A stretch of DNA of 64,000 nucleotides from Temperatibacter marinus (GTDB lineage Bacteria > Pseudomonadota > Alphaproteobacteria > Sphingomonadales > Kordiimonadaceae). The position numbers and the translations under genes are program-made. The notes under the pieces are model-generated. The model saw only the letters and a list, made by a program, of their open reading frames with translations. It was not told the DNA's origin and did no database searches. Shown piece by piece: positions 28,703 through 37,594 of the stretch (its first letter is position 1; every line of letters starts with the position of its first letter). Location: contig NZ_CP123872.1 of NCBI RefSeq assembly GCF_031598375.1, positions 1,488,001-1,552,000 on the forward strand, read 5' to 3'.

Positions 28703-28719
28703 ATCGCTTCGTAAGCGAT
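28703..28719. repeat. Short inverted repeat upstream of TonB receptor
   Basis: ATCGCTT and AAGCGAT form a perfect 7-bp inverted repeat with a three-base loop, in the 104-base gap between the glucokinase stop and the TonB receptor start. It could be a weak terminator or a processing or regulatory hairpin that separates the two genes. It does not match the LacI-type operator. Confidence 0.4.
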
Positions 28720-28774
28720 TTTGGTTTTTGCGATCACAATGATCAAACTCAGTACTCACTTTGCTAACTGCAAA

Positions 28775-29779
28775 TTAGGTATTCGCCTCAGATGATCTGA
28801 GACACCATCTCGCCGCCCCAACAACGCCAAGATTGCCATGCTCAATGAGATTGACTGGCACCTTTTCGAGGTAGGTACGCATGGAAGCATTAGCTAAATA
28901 CCGGTCCATGAATTTACTATTGACGAGATAATCTTTAAATTTCGGAAGTATCCCACCCGCTAAATAAGCGCCGCCTTGTGCGCCGTAGGTAAGGACTAAA
29001 TTCGCTGTAACAGATCCCAAGACCTCACAGAAAACATCAAGCGACGCTTGAGCTAGGGGAGAGGAGCCGTCTAATGCAGCTCTTGAGATCATCGAGGGAC
29101 GTTCAAGAAGCGCTTTTTGATCCATGATTTCTGCGAGGGCTTGGTATATGTTCACCAGACCAGGGCCTGATAGGAGATGTTCAATTGATACAAAGTCAAA
29201 TTTCTTAGCTAGAAGGGTTTGAATCTCTCTTTCTACTTGCGTAACAGGCGCAAAGCCTGCGTTGCCGGCTTCGGTTGTCAAGGTGGTCAATGCTTGTCCG
29301 CGAGATATAAGAACGGACGCTCCCAGGCCGGTCCCGGGCCCAAGAATAAAACGGGCTTTGCCCGGCACTGACACACCTTGACTATTCAAAGATTGAATGT
29401 CTGTTTCCGCAAGACAGGTTGTGCTGTATGCGAGAGCCTCATAATCGTTAAGGCCGAATACATTTTTTGTATTAAGAGTGGCACGCACTTCATCTAGGCT
29501 GAATGTCCATGGCAGATTTGTCGCTTTTAATTTTTCATCAACAAAATAGCCGGCACATGCAATAGCCGCTTGATCGATGCGGTCAATATTTTGGGATTTT
29601 ACAAATTCATTTAAGACATCTGAAATAGCGGCATAATCAGCACAGCGATATTTCGTGTATGCCTTTAGTTCGATCATACTATCGGTACGGGCATCACGGT
29701 TCGGAAAAGCATGTATATACCCGAGGCGTGCATGAGTGCCTCCGATATCTGCTGCTATAATTGTCTGTACGTCCGTCAT
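28775..29779 (-). CDS. glk: Glucokinase family sugar kinase
   Basis: A 334-residue kinase of the bacterial glucokinase family. The ATP phosphate loop is IIAADIGGTHARLGY (residues about 7-21), the substrate region has GLNDYEALAYS, and the adenosine site has FILGPGTGLGASVL. Family members phosphorylate glucose, and relatives in nag regulons serve as GlcNAc kinases. No separate NagK gene is visible, so this enzyme likely makes GlcNAc-6-phosphate. It is the first gene of the minus-strand run, and tandem LacI-type operators lie about 100 bases upstream of its start. Confidence 0.85.
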   Translation of the reverse strand: MTDVQTIIAADIGGTHARLGYIHAFPNRDARTDSMIELKAYTKYRCADYAAISDVLNEFVKSQNIDRIDQAAIACAGYFVDEKLKATNLPWTFSLDEVRATLNTKNVFGLNDYEALAYSTTCLAETDIQSLNSQGVSVPGKARFILGPGTGLGASVLISRGQALTTLTTEAGNAGFAPVTQVEREIQTLLAKKFDFVSIEHLLSGPGLVNIYQALAEIMDQKALLERPSMISRAALDGSSPLAQASLDVFCEVLGSVTANLVLTYGAQGGAYLAGGILPKFKDYLVNSKFMDRYLANASMRTYLEKVPVNLIEHGNLGVVGAARWCLRSSEANT

Positions 29780-29879
29780 ACTGACCCCAAGTTTTTGTTT
29801 CCCATGAGTAACTTCTGAACATTATTTTCCCTGGTTCAGAAAGAGACTCGATCTCCAGTTGTCAAAAAATTGTCATAAA

Positions 29880-29916
29880 ATGATAACGTTGTCAAATAAA
29901 ATGATAACGTTGTCAT
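29880..29916. promoter_or_regulatory. Tandem LacI-type operators (predicted)
   Basis: Two 16-bp sites, ATGATAACGTTGTCAA (29880-29895) and ATGATAACGTTGTCAT (29901-29916), lie within two adjacent 21-bp direct repeats (29875-29895 and 29896-29916) that differ at one base. The centres are 21 bases apart, two helical turns, so two repressor dimers would sit on the same face. They lie between glk and the divergent regulator gene and match the palindrome before acs. Confidence 0.78.
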
Positions 29917-29946
29917 TTTATTATATCAGTGATATGGTGATTTCAG

Positions 29947-29962
29947 AAGACAACGATATCAT
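29947..29962. promoter_or_regulatory. Weaker third LacI-type operator (predicted)
   Basis: AAGACAACGATATCAT agrees with the operator consensus ATGACAACGTTGTCAT at 13 of 16 positions. It lies 46 bases beyond the tandem pair, towards the regulator gene, and may be an auxiliary or autoregulatory site. The rest of the 29780-30109 region is AT-rich with no other recognised feature. Confidence 0.5.
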
Positions 29963-30109
29963 TATATAGCGATGCAACCATTTGTGATCCAAAGGGTTTT
30001 TTGCCTGAGGCAGATGTCAGGAAGGCAGATGAATGGATTGCACTTTTTTGCTATCCGTTTTAGGGTTGCGATACTTCTGGGGTAATTGAAACGAGGGAAT
30101 AAGACTACG

Positions 30110-31141
30110 ATGACAAAAGCAACAATTAAGGATGTGGCAAAACTTGCTGAAGTTTCTTTAAAAACTGTTTCGAGGGTTATCAACAAAGAACCGTCAGTGA
30201 GTCGGACTAAAGTCCTTATTGTGGAAGATGCTATCAAGAAATTAGGCTATAAGCCTAATCTCGCCGCCCGTAATTTGCGCAGCACTAAAAGTTATGCTGT
30301 GGCCCTGGTATACGATAATCCCAACCCTTATTATGTGATTGATATGCAAAATGGCGCGCTGAATGCCTGCCGAGATAAAGGGTATGGCCTTCAAATTCAT
30401 CCGTGCTATTCCGATGATAGCTCTATTGCTCAAGACTTGGTTCAGCTTGTAAAGACGGCGGACCTGGCTGGATTGCTTCTTGCGCCGCCTATCTCTGAAA
30501 GGGCTGACATTATTTCAATCCTTCGAGACAATGATGTGCACTATGTGGGGATTGTTTCTGGCAGTAAAGAAAATGATGAATTATCCCCATGTATTTGTGT
30601 GGATGATAGGCAGGCCGCTTATGAAATTACGGACCATCTTATAAAGGAAGGGCATACTGACATCGCCTTCTTTTGGGGCGAAGAAATTCATAAATCCAGT
30701 CCTGAGCGATTTAGTGGATATCAAGATGCTTTAAAAGACCATCACATTGAGTTGAAGGAAGAGTTCATTTTCGAAGGGGAATATTCTTTTGAATCTGGGA
30801 TGAAAAATGCTGAGAAGCTTATTGCTCTGAAACAGAAGCCTTCAGCGCTTTTTTGCAGCAATGATGAAATTGCGGCTGGGGCACTGACGGCCTTTAATGC
30901 CGCTGGCCTCACAGTTCCTCATGATATCGCTATTGCTGGTTTTGAAGATAGCCCCTTTTCTAGGCATTCATCTCCGCCAATTACAACTGCCAAACAAGCA
31001 ACACAGTCGATTGCGGAAGCCGCGACTAATAGCCTTATTCATGAAATTCGCCCGGATGCGCGTTCTAAAGGTGAGGAAAAACCTAAAACTATTTACTCGC
31101 CAAGTTTAATTATTCGTCCTTCTACAACCGGTAAAGATTAG
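30110..31141 (+). CDS. nagR: LacI family transcriptional regulator (GlcNAc regulon, predicted)
   Basis: A 343-residue repressor. The N-terminal helix-turn-helix ATIKDVAKLAEVSLKTVSRVINKEPSVS is the LacI-family signature (quoted in part: IKDVAKLAEVSLKTVSRVI), followed by the hinge helix LAARNLRS and a periplasmic-binding-protein-like sensor domain with FCSNDEIAAGAL and DIAIAGFEDSPF. I prefer the ATG at 30110 to an in-frame TTG at 30086. It is divergent from glk, with operators between. By context it should repress the GlcNAc genes and respond to a GlcNAc catabolite; the effector is not readable from the sequence. The symbol is by analogy. Confidence 0.8.
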   Translation: MTKATIKDVAKLAEVSLKTVSRVINKEPSVSRTKVLIVEDAIKKLGYKPNLAARNLRSTKSYAVALVYDNPNPYYVIDMQNGALNACRDKGYGLQIHPCYSDDSSIAQDLVQLVKTADLAGLLLAPPISERADIISILRDNDVHYVGIVSGSKENDELSPCICVDDRQAAYEITDHLIKEGHTDIAFFWGEEIHKSSPERFSGYQDALKDHHIELKEEFIFEGEYSFESGMKNAEKLIALKQKPSALFCSNDEIAAGALTAFNAAGLTVPHDIAIAGFEDSPFSRHSSPPITTAKQATQSIAEAATNSLIHEIRPDARSKGEEKPKTIYSPSLIIRPSTTGKD

Positions 31142-31151
31142 CTTTCAGCCA

Positions 31152-32342
31152 ATGTTCAATAGTTTCAAAAAGCACGGACAGTCCATTCTTGGCTCTATGG
31201 ATCCAGAACGATCACTGGCTGTTGATGTTTTTCGTGGTTTAACCATCACTTTGATGATTCTCGTGAATAATCCGGGCAGTTGGTCCTATGTCTATTGGCC
31301 TCTCGCTCATGCAGAGTGGCACGGCTGGACACCAACAGATTTGGTCTTTCCTTTCTTTATTTTTATTGTTGGGATGGCTCTTTCTTTCAAAAAAGTTACC
31401 AAAGAGGAAAGTCAACTTACCCTCGTTCTGGAAGCATTCAATCGAGGCGCAAAGTTATTCCTTATCGGTCTCGCTATTGCTTTATTTTATTATGATTTTT
31501 TGAATCCTGCTTATGATTGGTGGCAAGAGAAATTTTTCACGATAAGGGTTATGGGCGTGCTTCAGCGCATTGGATTGGTTTTCTTCTTTTCTGCGACTCT
31601 TATCTATTTTTCTCGTCCACGAGGTATTGTCTTATGGATGATAGGTCTGCTTATATTTTATAGTGGCCTGATGATTTTTATGCCCTATCAATTACCGGAT
31701 GGTTCTGTGGCTATGGGGCTTTGGGAAAAAGGGAATAATTTTGCTGCCTCGATTGATCACTTTATTTTGGGAAGGGATCATGTCTACGCAGGCGGTAATC
31801 AGCCCTTTTCTTATGACCCTGAAGGACTGTTGACGACCCTGCCGTCTATATCATCTTGTCTAGCTGGGTATCTGACAGGCCTGTATTTAAAGGCAGACTC
31901 TGAGGCCGCAAAAAAAGTTAAAACTCTTTTTTATGCAGGGATCGTTTTGACGATGGCAGCCTATGGCTTATCCCTCTATATTCCTATTAACAAAGCCCTT
32001 TGGACACCAAGCTATGTGGTGTTGACAACAGGGTTAGCGCTGGCAACCCTCGCATCCTTAATTTATATCCTCGATATGAAAAAGGCACGGCTTTGGTCTG
32101 CTCCCTTTATTGTCTTCGGTGCTAATGCTTTACTATTTTATGTATTTTCTATGATTTTTGCTCGGATACTTGTTATCATTCCTTTTAAAGGGCGTGAGCT
32201 TCAGGAAGTTTATTATACCGACTATTTGGCCCCAATTTTTGGCAACTATGCCGCATCTTTAGTTTTTGCATTACTATTTTTATGTTTCTCCTATGGACTT
32301 TTCTATCTGTTGTATAAGCGACAAATTTTCTGGAAAGTTTAA
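31152..32342 (+). CDS. nagX: NagX-like membrane acyltransferase (DUF5009/HGSNAT type)
   Basis: A 396-residue polytopic membrane protein with about ten helices. The segment SLAVDVFRGLTITLMILVNN, followed by W-H-G-W-TPTDLVFPFFIFIVG, is the signature of bacterial homologues of heparan-alpha-glucosaminide N-acetyltransferase, called NagX in nag regulons. The human enzyme transfers acetyl from cytosolic acetyl-CoA to terminal glucosamine on the other side of the membrane. Here it may re-acetylate glucosamine-containing sugars in the periplasm so that they become substrates of the GlcNAc pathway. It follows the regulator gene after ten bases and is probably co-transcribed with it. Confidence 0.82.
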   Translation: MFNSFKKHGQSILGSMDPERSLAVDVFRGLTITLMILVNNPGSWSYVYWPLAHAEWHGWTPTDLVFPFFIFIVGMALSFKKVTKEESQLTLVLEAFNRGAKLFLIGLAIALFYYDFLNPAYDWWQEKFFTIRVMGVLQRIGLVFFFSATLIYFSRPRGIVLWMIGLLIFYSGLMIFMPYQLPDGSVAMGLWEKGNNFAASIDHFILGRDHVYAGGNQPFSYDPEGLLTTLPSISSCLAGYLTGLYLKADSEAAKKVKTLFYAGIVLTMAAYGLSLYIPINKALWTPSYVVLTTGLALATLASLIYILDMKKARLWSAPFIVFGANALLFYVFSMIFARILVIIPFKGRELQEVYYTDYLAPIFGNYAASLVFALLFLCFSYGLFYLLYKRQIFWKV

Positions 32343-32491
32343 AAATGTCAGAGGTGTCAGAACTGTTAGGCTATCTGGACCTTATAAAATTTGCGTTGAT
32401 AACCTTTTGTTCATGAGTTTTCGATACACCTATTAGATAGAGGGGTACTCTTTATCGGAGTTTATTCTGAAAATAAGAACGAAATAAGCGA

Positions 32492-33163
32492 ATGCTATCC
32501 ATGTATGATCCGGATCGAATATTAAATTTCATCATTGTTTTTGTCGGTGTCCTTGCTGTTATTGCCATTATTATGCTCTACGCAGGCCGCCAATATCTGG
32601 GTAATCAAAACCCTCTGAAATTGTTAATTGCTACAGGCGTCTCTGCTCTTGCTGCCTCTATTATTCTCGTAGCGGCAAGAGAAATTGAACATAGCCTTCT
32701 GTATAATATTTCTAATGTTCTCTATATTTGTTGTTACATGAGTATGCTATACGGCGCTGCTAAAATTTTAGAGCTATCGCATTCGAAGCTTTTTAATGGG
32801 CTGGCCTTAATCACAGGGGGAAGCGCACATCTATATGCGGCCTTCTCTATGCCATATAGTGAATTACTTTTTGGCAATATTACAGCCTTTTTCTTGACTT
32901 GTATGGCAGGGCAATTCCTGCTGACAAACTATCATGCCATCAAAAGAAAGCGGAAAGCTAGTCTCACCATTGGGTTTGCAATCTTGGTAACATTCGTTGC
33001 CGGATTGATCAGATTTTTTCAAAGTTATATGATGGGCCCAACAGGACCAGAATTTGAGTTAGAAATCATCAATCTATACATTGTAATGATTGCATGCTCG
33101 ATATTAGGCGCGATGGTCACAGTCGTACATTTCATCATAGAAAATCAACATACCGAAACATAG
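32492..33163 (+). CDS. Seven-helix membrane protein, unknown function
   Basis: A 223-residue protein that is almost all membrane, with about seven hydrophobic segments and a short basic loop (KRKRK) before the last part. The layout resembles the membrane sensor regions found in front of GGDEF or kinase domains in marine bacteria, but no output domain follows; the gene stops and the next gene is on the other strand. Function unknown. It is separated from nagX by about 150 bases and probably has its own promoter. Confidence 0.55.
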   Translation: MLSMYDPDRILNFIIVFVGVLAVIAIIMLYAGRQYLGNQNPLKLLIATGVSALAASIILVAAREIEHSLLYNISNVLYICCYMSMLYGAAKILELSHSKLFNGLALITGGSAHLYAAFSMPYSELLFGNITAFFLTCMAGQFLLTNYHAIKRKRKASLTIGFAILVTFVAGLIRFFQSYMMGPTGPEFELEIINLYIVMIACSILGAMVTVVHFIIENQHTET

Positions 33164-33174
33164 CCCCTTAGAAT

Positions 33175-34395
33175 TTAATCAAATCGTAAGGCGTCAATTG
33201 GATTGAGTTTAGATGCTTTATAAGCAGGATATAAGCCAAAAACAATTCCTACAATTGTTGAGAACATAATGGAAATAATGACGATATTCATGTCCATTTG
33301 AACGTCCCAATTCCCTAGGTCTCCGACGAATTCAGTGCCCACTGCACCAAGGCCAATCCCAAAGATACCTCCCACAAAAGTTAAGGTAATTGCTTCAATA
33401 AGAAATTGTGACAAGATATCCCTTTCTCGGGCGCCGATGGCCATGCGAAGACCAATTTCTCTGGTGCGCTCCGTCACAGAAACAAGCATTATATTCATGA
33501 TTCCAATTCCGCCAACTAAGAGAGCTATGGAGGCTGTACCAGCCAGTAGATAAGTGAATGTTGCTTGAGTTTCATTTCGCGCCCGCATAAATTCAGCCAT
33601 GTTAAAGATTCTGAAGTTATCTTGTGCTCCGGGAGCTATATTGCGGCGCTCTCGGAAAAAGTCCATTATTTGATTTTCTATCTCTTTCATATCTTCATCT
33701 GGATAGGCTTTGACGTCAATTTCTCGAACATAATTTGTTACAATATCAGAACGGCCCATTAAGCGGCTACGAGCCGTTGCTATAGGAACAAAAACCACAT
33801 CATCATTGCTTCGGCCCCAAGAGGTTTGACCTTTGGCTTCCATAACGCCGATGATAGTGAAAGGGATTTTTTTAACACGAACACGCTGACCAATTGGATT
33901 GGATTCACCAAAAAGTTGTTGGGCTGTTTCAGATCCTAAAATTGCGACTTTTCCCCGCAGATCCTGACCGCTGAAAGATGTTCCTTCTGCGATCGTCCAA
34001 CCTCTCACTTCAAAATACTCATTGGTGACCCCGTATATACTGGCGGCCCAATTAGTGTTGCCTGCAATAATTTGCCCGCTGGTTCTAAGCTGTCCAGAGG
34101 CAGAGATTATTCCAGGGACTCGTTCTTTGAGGTCTGGCACATCTTTATCAGAAAAGCTAACTGCAGAGCCGCCCGCGCGCCCCCGCGTGTTACGATTGCC
34201 CGGACGGACCATGAGAACATTGCTGCCAAGTTGTTCGATCTGTGCTTCAACAGCTCTTTGTGCGCCATTTGAGATCGAGACCATAACTACAACAGACGCA
34301 ACACCAATGATCACCCCAAGCATCGCTAAGAATGAGCGCATGGCGTTGGTTCTCAAACTATCAAGAGCGACCAGTAGACTAGAAAAAAAGGTCAT
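33175..34395 (-). CDS. ABC exporter permease (MacB type), second system
   Basis: A 406-residue MacB/FtsX-fold permease. The N-terminal helix MRSFLAMLGVIIGVASVVVM is followed by a periplasmic MacB-PCD domain (about 45-260) and three C-terminal helices, with the coupling loop VTERTREIGLRMAIGA. It is the last gene of a three-gene unit with the ATPase (4-base overlap) and adaptor upstream. Compared with the exporter at 5.7-8.8 kb the permease is clearly diverged, so the two systems likely export different substrates. Confidence 0.9.
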   Translation of the reverse strand: MTFFSSLLVALDSLRTNAMRSFLAMLGVIIGVASVVVMVSISNGAQRAVEAQIEQLGSNVLMVRPGNRNTRGRAGGSAVSFSDKDVPDLKERVPGIISASGQLRTSGQIIAGNTNWAASIYGVTNEYFEVRGWTIAEGTSFSGQDLRGKVAILGSETAQQLFGESNPIGQRVRVKKIPFTIIGVMEAKGQTSWGRSNDDVVFVPIATARSRLMGRSDIVTNYVREIDVKAYPDEDMKEIENQIMDFFRERRNIAPGAQDNFRIFNMAEFMRARNETQATFTYLLAGTASIALLVGGIGIMNIMLVSVTERTREIGLRMAIGARERDILSQFLIEAITLTFVGGIFGIGLGAVGTEFVGDLGNWDVQMDMNIVIISIMFSTIVGIVFGLYPAYKASKLNPIDALRFD

Positions 34396-35096
34396 GGGGC
34401 GTCTCCCGTTTCTGTCAGCCGGTCAAATTCTACACTCCCATCTCGGAAGCCTATTTGGCGTTTAGCGCAGACCGCAATTTCTGCTTCATGAGTCACGAGA
34501 ATGATTGTTATGCCTTTCGCATTTAAATCATTGAGTAATTCCATTATTTCTTCGCTTGTTTTTGTGTCAAGTGCCCCTGTGGGCTCATCAGCTAAAAGGA
34601 TACTAGGATGGTTGACAAGCGCTCTCGCGATGGCAACACGCTGTTGTTGCCCCCCTGAAAGCTGTGTTGGCAGATGATCCATACGATCTCCTAGGCCCAC
34701 CATGGTTAAGCACTCTTTTGCGCGCTCTATTTCGTCTCCTTGAGGCGAATGATTATAGAGCAGGGGCATTTTTACATTGGCAAGAGCTGTTTGGCGGGAC
34801 AAAAGGTTGAACTGTTGGAAGACGAAACCGATCTTTTTGTTTCTAAGTGTTGCCAAGTCGTCGCCGCTCATTTTTGCCAGTTCCTGGCCGTCGATCTGCA
34901 AGCTGCCTTGTGTGGGACTATCTAACGCGCCAATTAAATTCATAAAGGTCGATTTTCCAGACCCTGAAGGGCCTGTGATTGCCACATAATCCCCATCATG
35001 AATATCGATATCGACATTAGCAACCGCATGGATAATTTCTTCCCCCATACGGTATTCTTTTAAGAGGTTTTGTGCACTAATAATGACTTTACTCAT
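34392..35096 (-). CDS. ABC exporter ATP-binding protein, second system
   Basis: A 234-residue LolD/MacB-type ATPase. Walker A is GPSGSGKST, the signature [15 protein letters not shown], Walker B SILLADEPTGALD and the H-loop ILVTHEAE. It sits two bases after the adaptor gene and overlaps the permease start, so the complex is co-expressed. It would power the second tripartite exporter. Confidence 0.92.
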   Translation of the reverse strand: MSKVIISAQNLLKEYRMGEEIIHAVANVDIDIHDGDYVAITGPSGSGKSTFMNLIGALDSPTQGSLQIDGQELAKMSGDDLATLRNKKIGFVFQQFNLLSRQTALANVKMPLLYNHSPQGDEIERAKECLTMVGLGDRMDHLPTQLSGGQQQRVAIARALVNHPSILLADEPTGALDTKTSEEIMELLNDLNAKGITIILVTHEAEIAVCAKRQIGFRDGSVEFDRLTETGDAP

Positions 35097-35098
35097 CG

Positions 35099-36601
35099 TT
35101 AGGTCTCGCTTTTCACAACGCGGGCTGAAACAACAACATTCTCACCAGCTTTTAGTTGGCCCCGCAGGATTTCTGAATGAGATCCATCTGTAATACCGAC
35201 CATGACGCGGCGTTCTTCCAGAGTGCCATCATCCTTTTTGATCCAGACAGATCCGGGACGCCCGTTAGAAGAACGAGCAGAGCGCCTTCCTCTATTTCTA
35301 TTTTGTTGACTGGCGGCCTGATAGGCTGCCATTTGCTCAGGTGTGGCAATTTCTTCTAAAGTTTTGCTCAGGTCAGCTCTGAGCTTTTGGAAAGCAGCTC
35401 TGGCGCCGCTGCCATCAAAACCTCCTGAGCCTTGACGCATCGCTCTCGACGCCTCTTGCATTGGTTTTTCCATGGCTTTTTTAAATTTTACAGCTTGTTC
35501 TTTATTGAGGCCTGCTTGACGGATAACACCCTCTGTAAAGCGTGTCATCATAGCGTTGCCTTGTCCGCCAGATTGTGCTTGAGATGATTTTTGACCCCGT
35601 GGTTTAAACCTGAGGGCTGCATTAGGCACACGCAGAGCGTCAGAGCGGACACCGGTGACGATATCTACGTTGGCCGTCATGCCAGGCAAGAGAAATTTTT
35701 GATCATTCCGCGCTGTTACAACCACTGTATAAGTAACAACATTCTGTTCAATCTTGGGGGCAAGCCGGACCTGCTGAACAGTGCCAGTAAATGTTCGTCC
35801 TTGATGAGCGTCGACAGTAAAACTGACTTGATTACCTTCTTTTACGTTGCCGATATCTGCTTCATCTATGCTGGCTTCAATTTCAATTTCTTCAAGGTTT
35901 TTTGCTATCCGAAATAATTTCGGTGCAGAGAGACTTGCAGCAACGGTTTGACCAATCTCTATGGCTCTTTCAATGACGATGCCGTCGATGGGGGATTTGA
36001 CATTCGTTCTATCAAGATCAATTTCTGCTTGTTCTAGGGATGCTTGGCGCATGGTGACTGTCGCGTAGGCATTTTTGAGTTGCGCTTTGGCCATTTCAAC
36101 GCGGCGTGCGGCTGTTTCAACAGCGAGATTGGCATTGTCTAAAGCCGCTTCAGAGATGTTATTTTGCTCAAAAAGTTTACTTGTTCTCTTGAGATCACGG
36201 CGTAGTTTTTTGAGGGATGCTTCGTCATTAGAGAGTTGTGCTTTTTGGATTCCAATGCTGGCTTCAGCAACAGCAAGTTCTGCTCGGCGTTGAGTAACAC
36301 GAGATTGGAAAATCTGCGGATTGATGACCGCTAAAACCTCGCCTTCTTTGACTTGGGTATTAAAGTCAGCATTGATTTCTCTAATCAGGCCTGAAACTTC
36401 TGTGGAAATTTCTACCATCGTGACAGCATCAACGGCGCCCGAGGCAGACACTTTACGTGTGATGGTTCCTTTTTCCGCCGGTTTCGCTTGGTAGGAAATT
36501 TGATTTTTTGATTGTGCGTCTGCTGGCATGAAAAACCAGGCAACCGCAACCCCTAAAAAAATAAGCGAAAAGATACCCACTTTGGATTTTAAAATACCCA
36601 T
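35099..36601 (-). CDS. Periplasmic adaptor of second ABC exporter, with inserted helical domain
   Basis: A 500-residue MacA-type adaptor (usual length about 380-400). It has an N-terminal anchor helix (VGIFSLIFLGVAVAWFF), lipoyl halves (SGLIREINADFNTQVKEGE and VKSPIDGIVIERA), a long helical hairpin and a beta-barrel. The extra length is one insertion of about 120 residues before the final domain, starting near FKPRGQKSSQAQSG and containing LEEIATPEQMAAYQ, similar to the LTxxQ helices of Spy/CpxP. The start at 36601 is preceded by GGAGC; upstream in-frame starts lack a ribosome binding site. First gene of the exporter unit. Confidence 0.87.
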   Translation of the reverse strand: MGILKSKVGIFSLIFLGVAVAWFFMPADAQSKNQISYQAKPAEKGTITRKVSASGAVDAVTMVEISTEVSGLIREINADFNTQVKEGEVLAVINPQIFQSRVTQRRAELAVAEASIGIQKAQLSNDEASLKKLRRDLKRTSKLFEQNNISEAALDNANLAVETAARRVEMAKAQLKNAYATVTMRQASLEQAEIDLDRTNVKSPIDGIVIERAIEIGQTVAASLSAPKLFRIAKNLEEIEIEASIDEADIGNVKEGNQVSFTVDAHQGRTFTGTVQQVRLAPKIEQNVVTYTVVVTARNDQKFLLPGMTANVDIVTGVRSDALRVPNAALRFKPRGQKSSQAQSGGQGNAMMTRFTEGVIRQAGLNKEQAVKFKKAMEKPMQEASRAMRQGSGGFDGSGARAAFQKLRADLSKTLEEIATPEQMAAYQAASQQNRNRGRRSARSSNGRPGSVWIKKDDGTLEERRVMVGITDGSHSEILRGQLKAGENVVVSARVVKSET

Positions 36602-36803
36602 GAAATGCTCCAAAAAATTAACTTTAAGAAGGCCCCCGTGCCTCATTTAACTCTTTATACGCTCTAAAACGGTTTTGGCCTTCATTTTTTGTTAAAAATA
36701 TAGAACATATGTGTTCCGCCTGAACTGCCTAGGATTGATTTGCAATTCTAAAAGAACATGTTAGGGTAAAGATATTGTTTGGAGTATCATTCATAAGGAA
36801 GTA

Positions 36804-37568
36804 ATGATGCCCACACCTCTAGAGGTCCTGATGGACCCATTGTCACTCATTTTAATTGCACTCTATTTCGCTTTAATGACTTTGGAAGCTTTATTTTCTG
36901 CACGCCCACAACCAATTACGCCCTATTGGCGAACGCGCAGTCTTATAGCTTATGTGATCTATTTTTTTGTAGCAGTCTATTTACCAATGCTCTGGGATCC
37001 GCTTTTAGTAGACTATCAGCTTTTTGACCTAAAACACCTTAGTTTTGAGTTAAGTTTGCTTATTAGTTTTCTTGTGTTTGAGTTTGGCCTCTATTTTTGG
37101 CATCGCTTGCTGCATGATAGCACTTTCCTTTGGCGAACTTGTCACCAGCTTCATCATAGTGCAGAGCGGGTAGATATTTTTGGTGCTTTTTATTTTAGCC
37201 CGCTCGATATGGTTGGGTTTACCTTTTTGGGAAGTTTTTGTATGGCATTCCTTATCGGTGTAGATCCGCAGGTAATGACCGTCTTTCTGATTGGAGGGGC
37301 TTTCTTGAATATGTTCACCCATACTGCCATTAAGACTCCACAGTGGTTGGGCTACTTTATTCAAAGGCCTGAGGGACATTCGGTCCATCACGGCAAAGGA
37401 ATTCACTATAAAAATTTCTCAGAATTTTCCTTTGTTGATATGATATTCGGCACTTGGGAAAACCCCAAAAACTATCAAGAAGAGCAGGGGTTTTATCACG
37501 GTGCTTCGACACGTATTCCTGAAATGTTGGTTTTTAAGGATGTGAGTAAACCGAAGGAAACTGAGTAG
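36804..37568 (+). CDS. Sterol desaturase/fatty acid hydroxylase family protein
   Basis: A 254-residue integral membrane diiron protein. The histidine clusters typical of the family are all present: HRLLH (about 101-105), HQLHH (114-118) and HSVHH (about 195-199), placed between four hydrophobic segments. Members insert oxygen into, or desaturate, membrane lipids such as sterols, hopanoids or hydroxy fatty acids and carotenoids. The natural lipid cannot be told. It is a single gene with a good ribosome binding site (aagga) before ATGATG, divergent from the second exporter operon. Confidence 0.85.
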   Translation: MMPTPLEVLMDPLSLILIALYFALMTLEALFSARPQPITPYWRTRSLIAYVIYFFVAVYLPMLWDPLLVDYQLFDLKHLSFELSLLISFLVFEFGLYFWHRLLHDSTFLWRTCHQLHHSAERVDIFGAFYFSPLDMVGFTFLGSFCMAFLIGVDPQVMTVFLIGGAFLNMFTHTAIKTPQWLGYFIQRPEGHSVHHGKGIHYKNFSEFSFVDMIFGTWENPKNYQEEQGFYHGASTRIPEMLVFKDVSKPKETE

Positions 37569-37594
37569 TGCCTGAGTGACATAGCGAGGTACAT

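Noticed and set aside
33175-36601. Second MacAB-type operon as a recent duplication of the one at 5.7-8.8 kb
   Set aside because: The proteins share family motifs but are different along most of their length and the adaptors differ in domain content, so they are old, separate systems.
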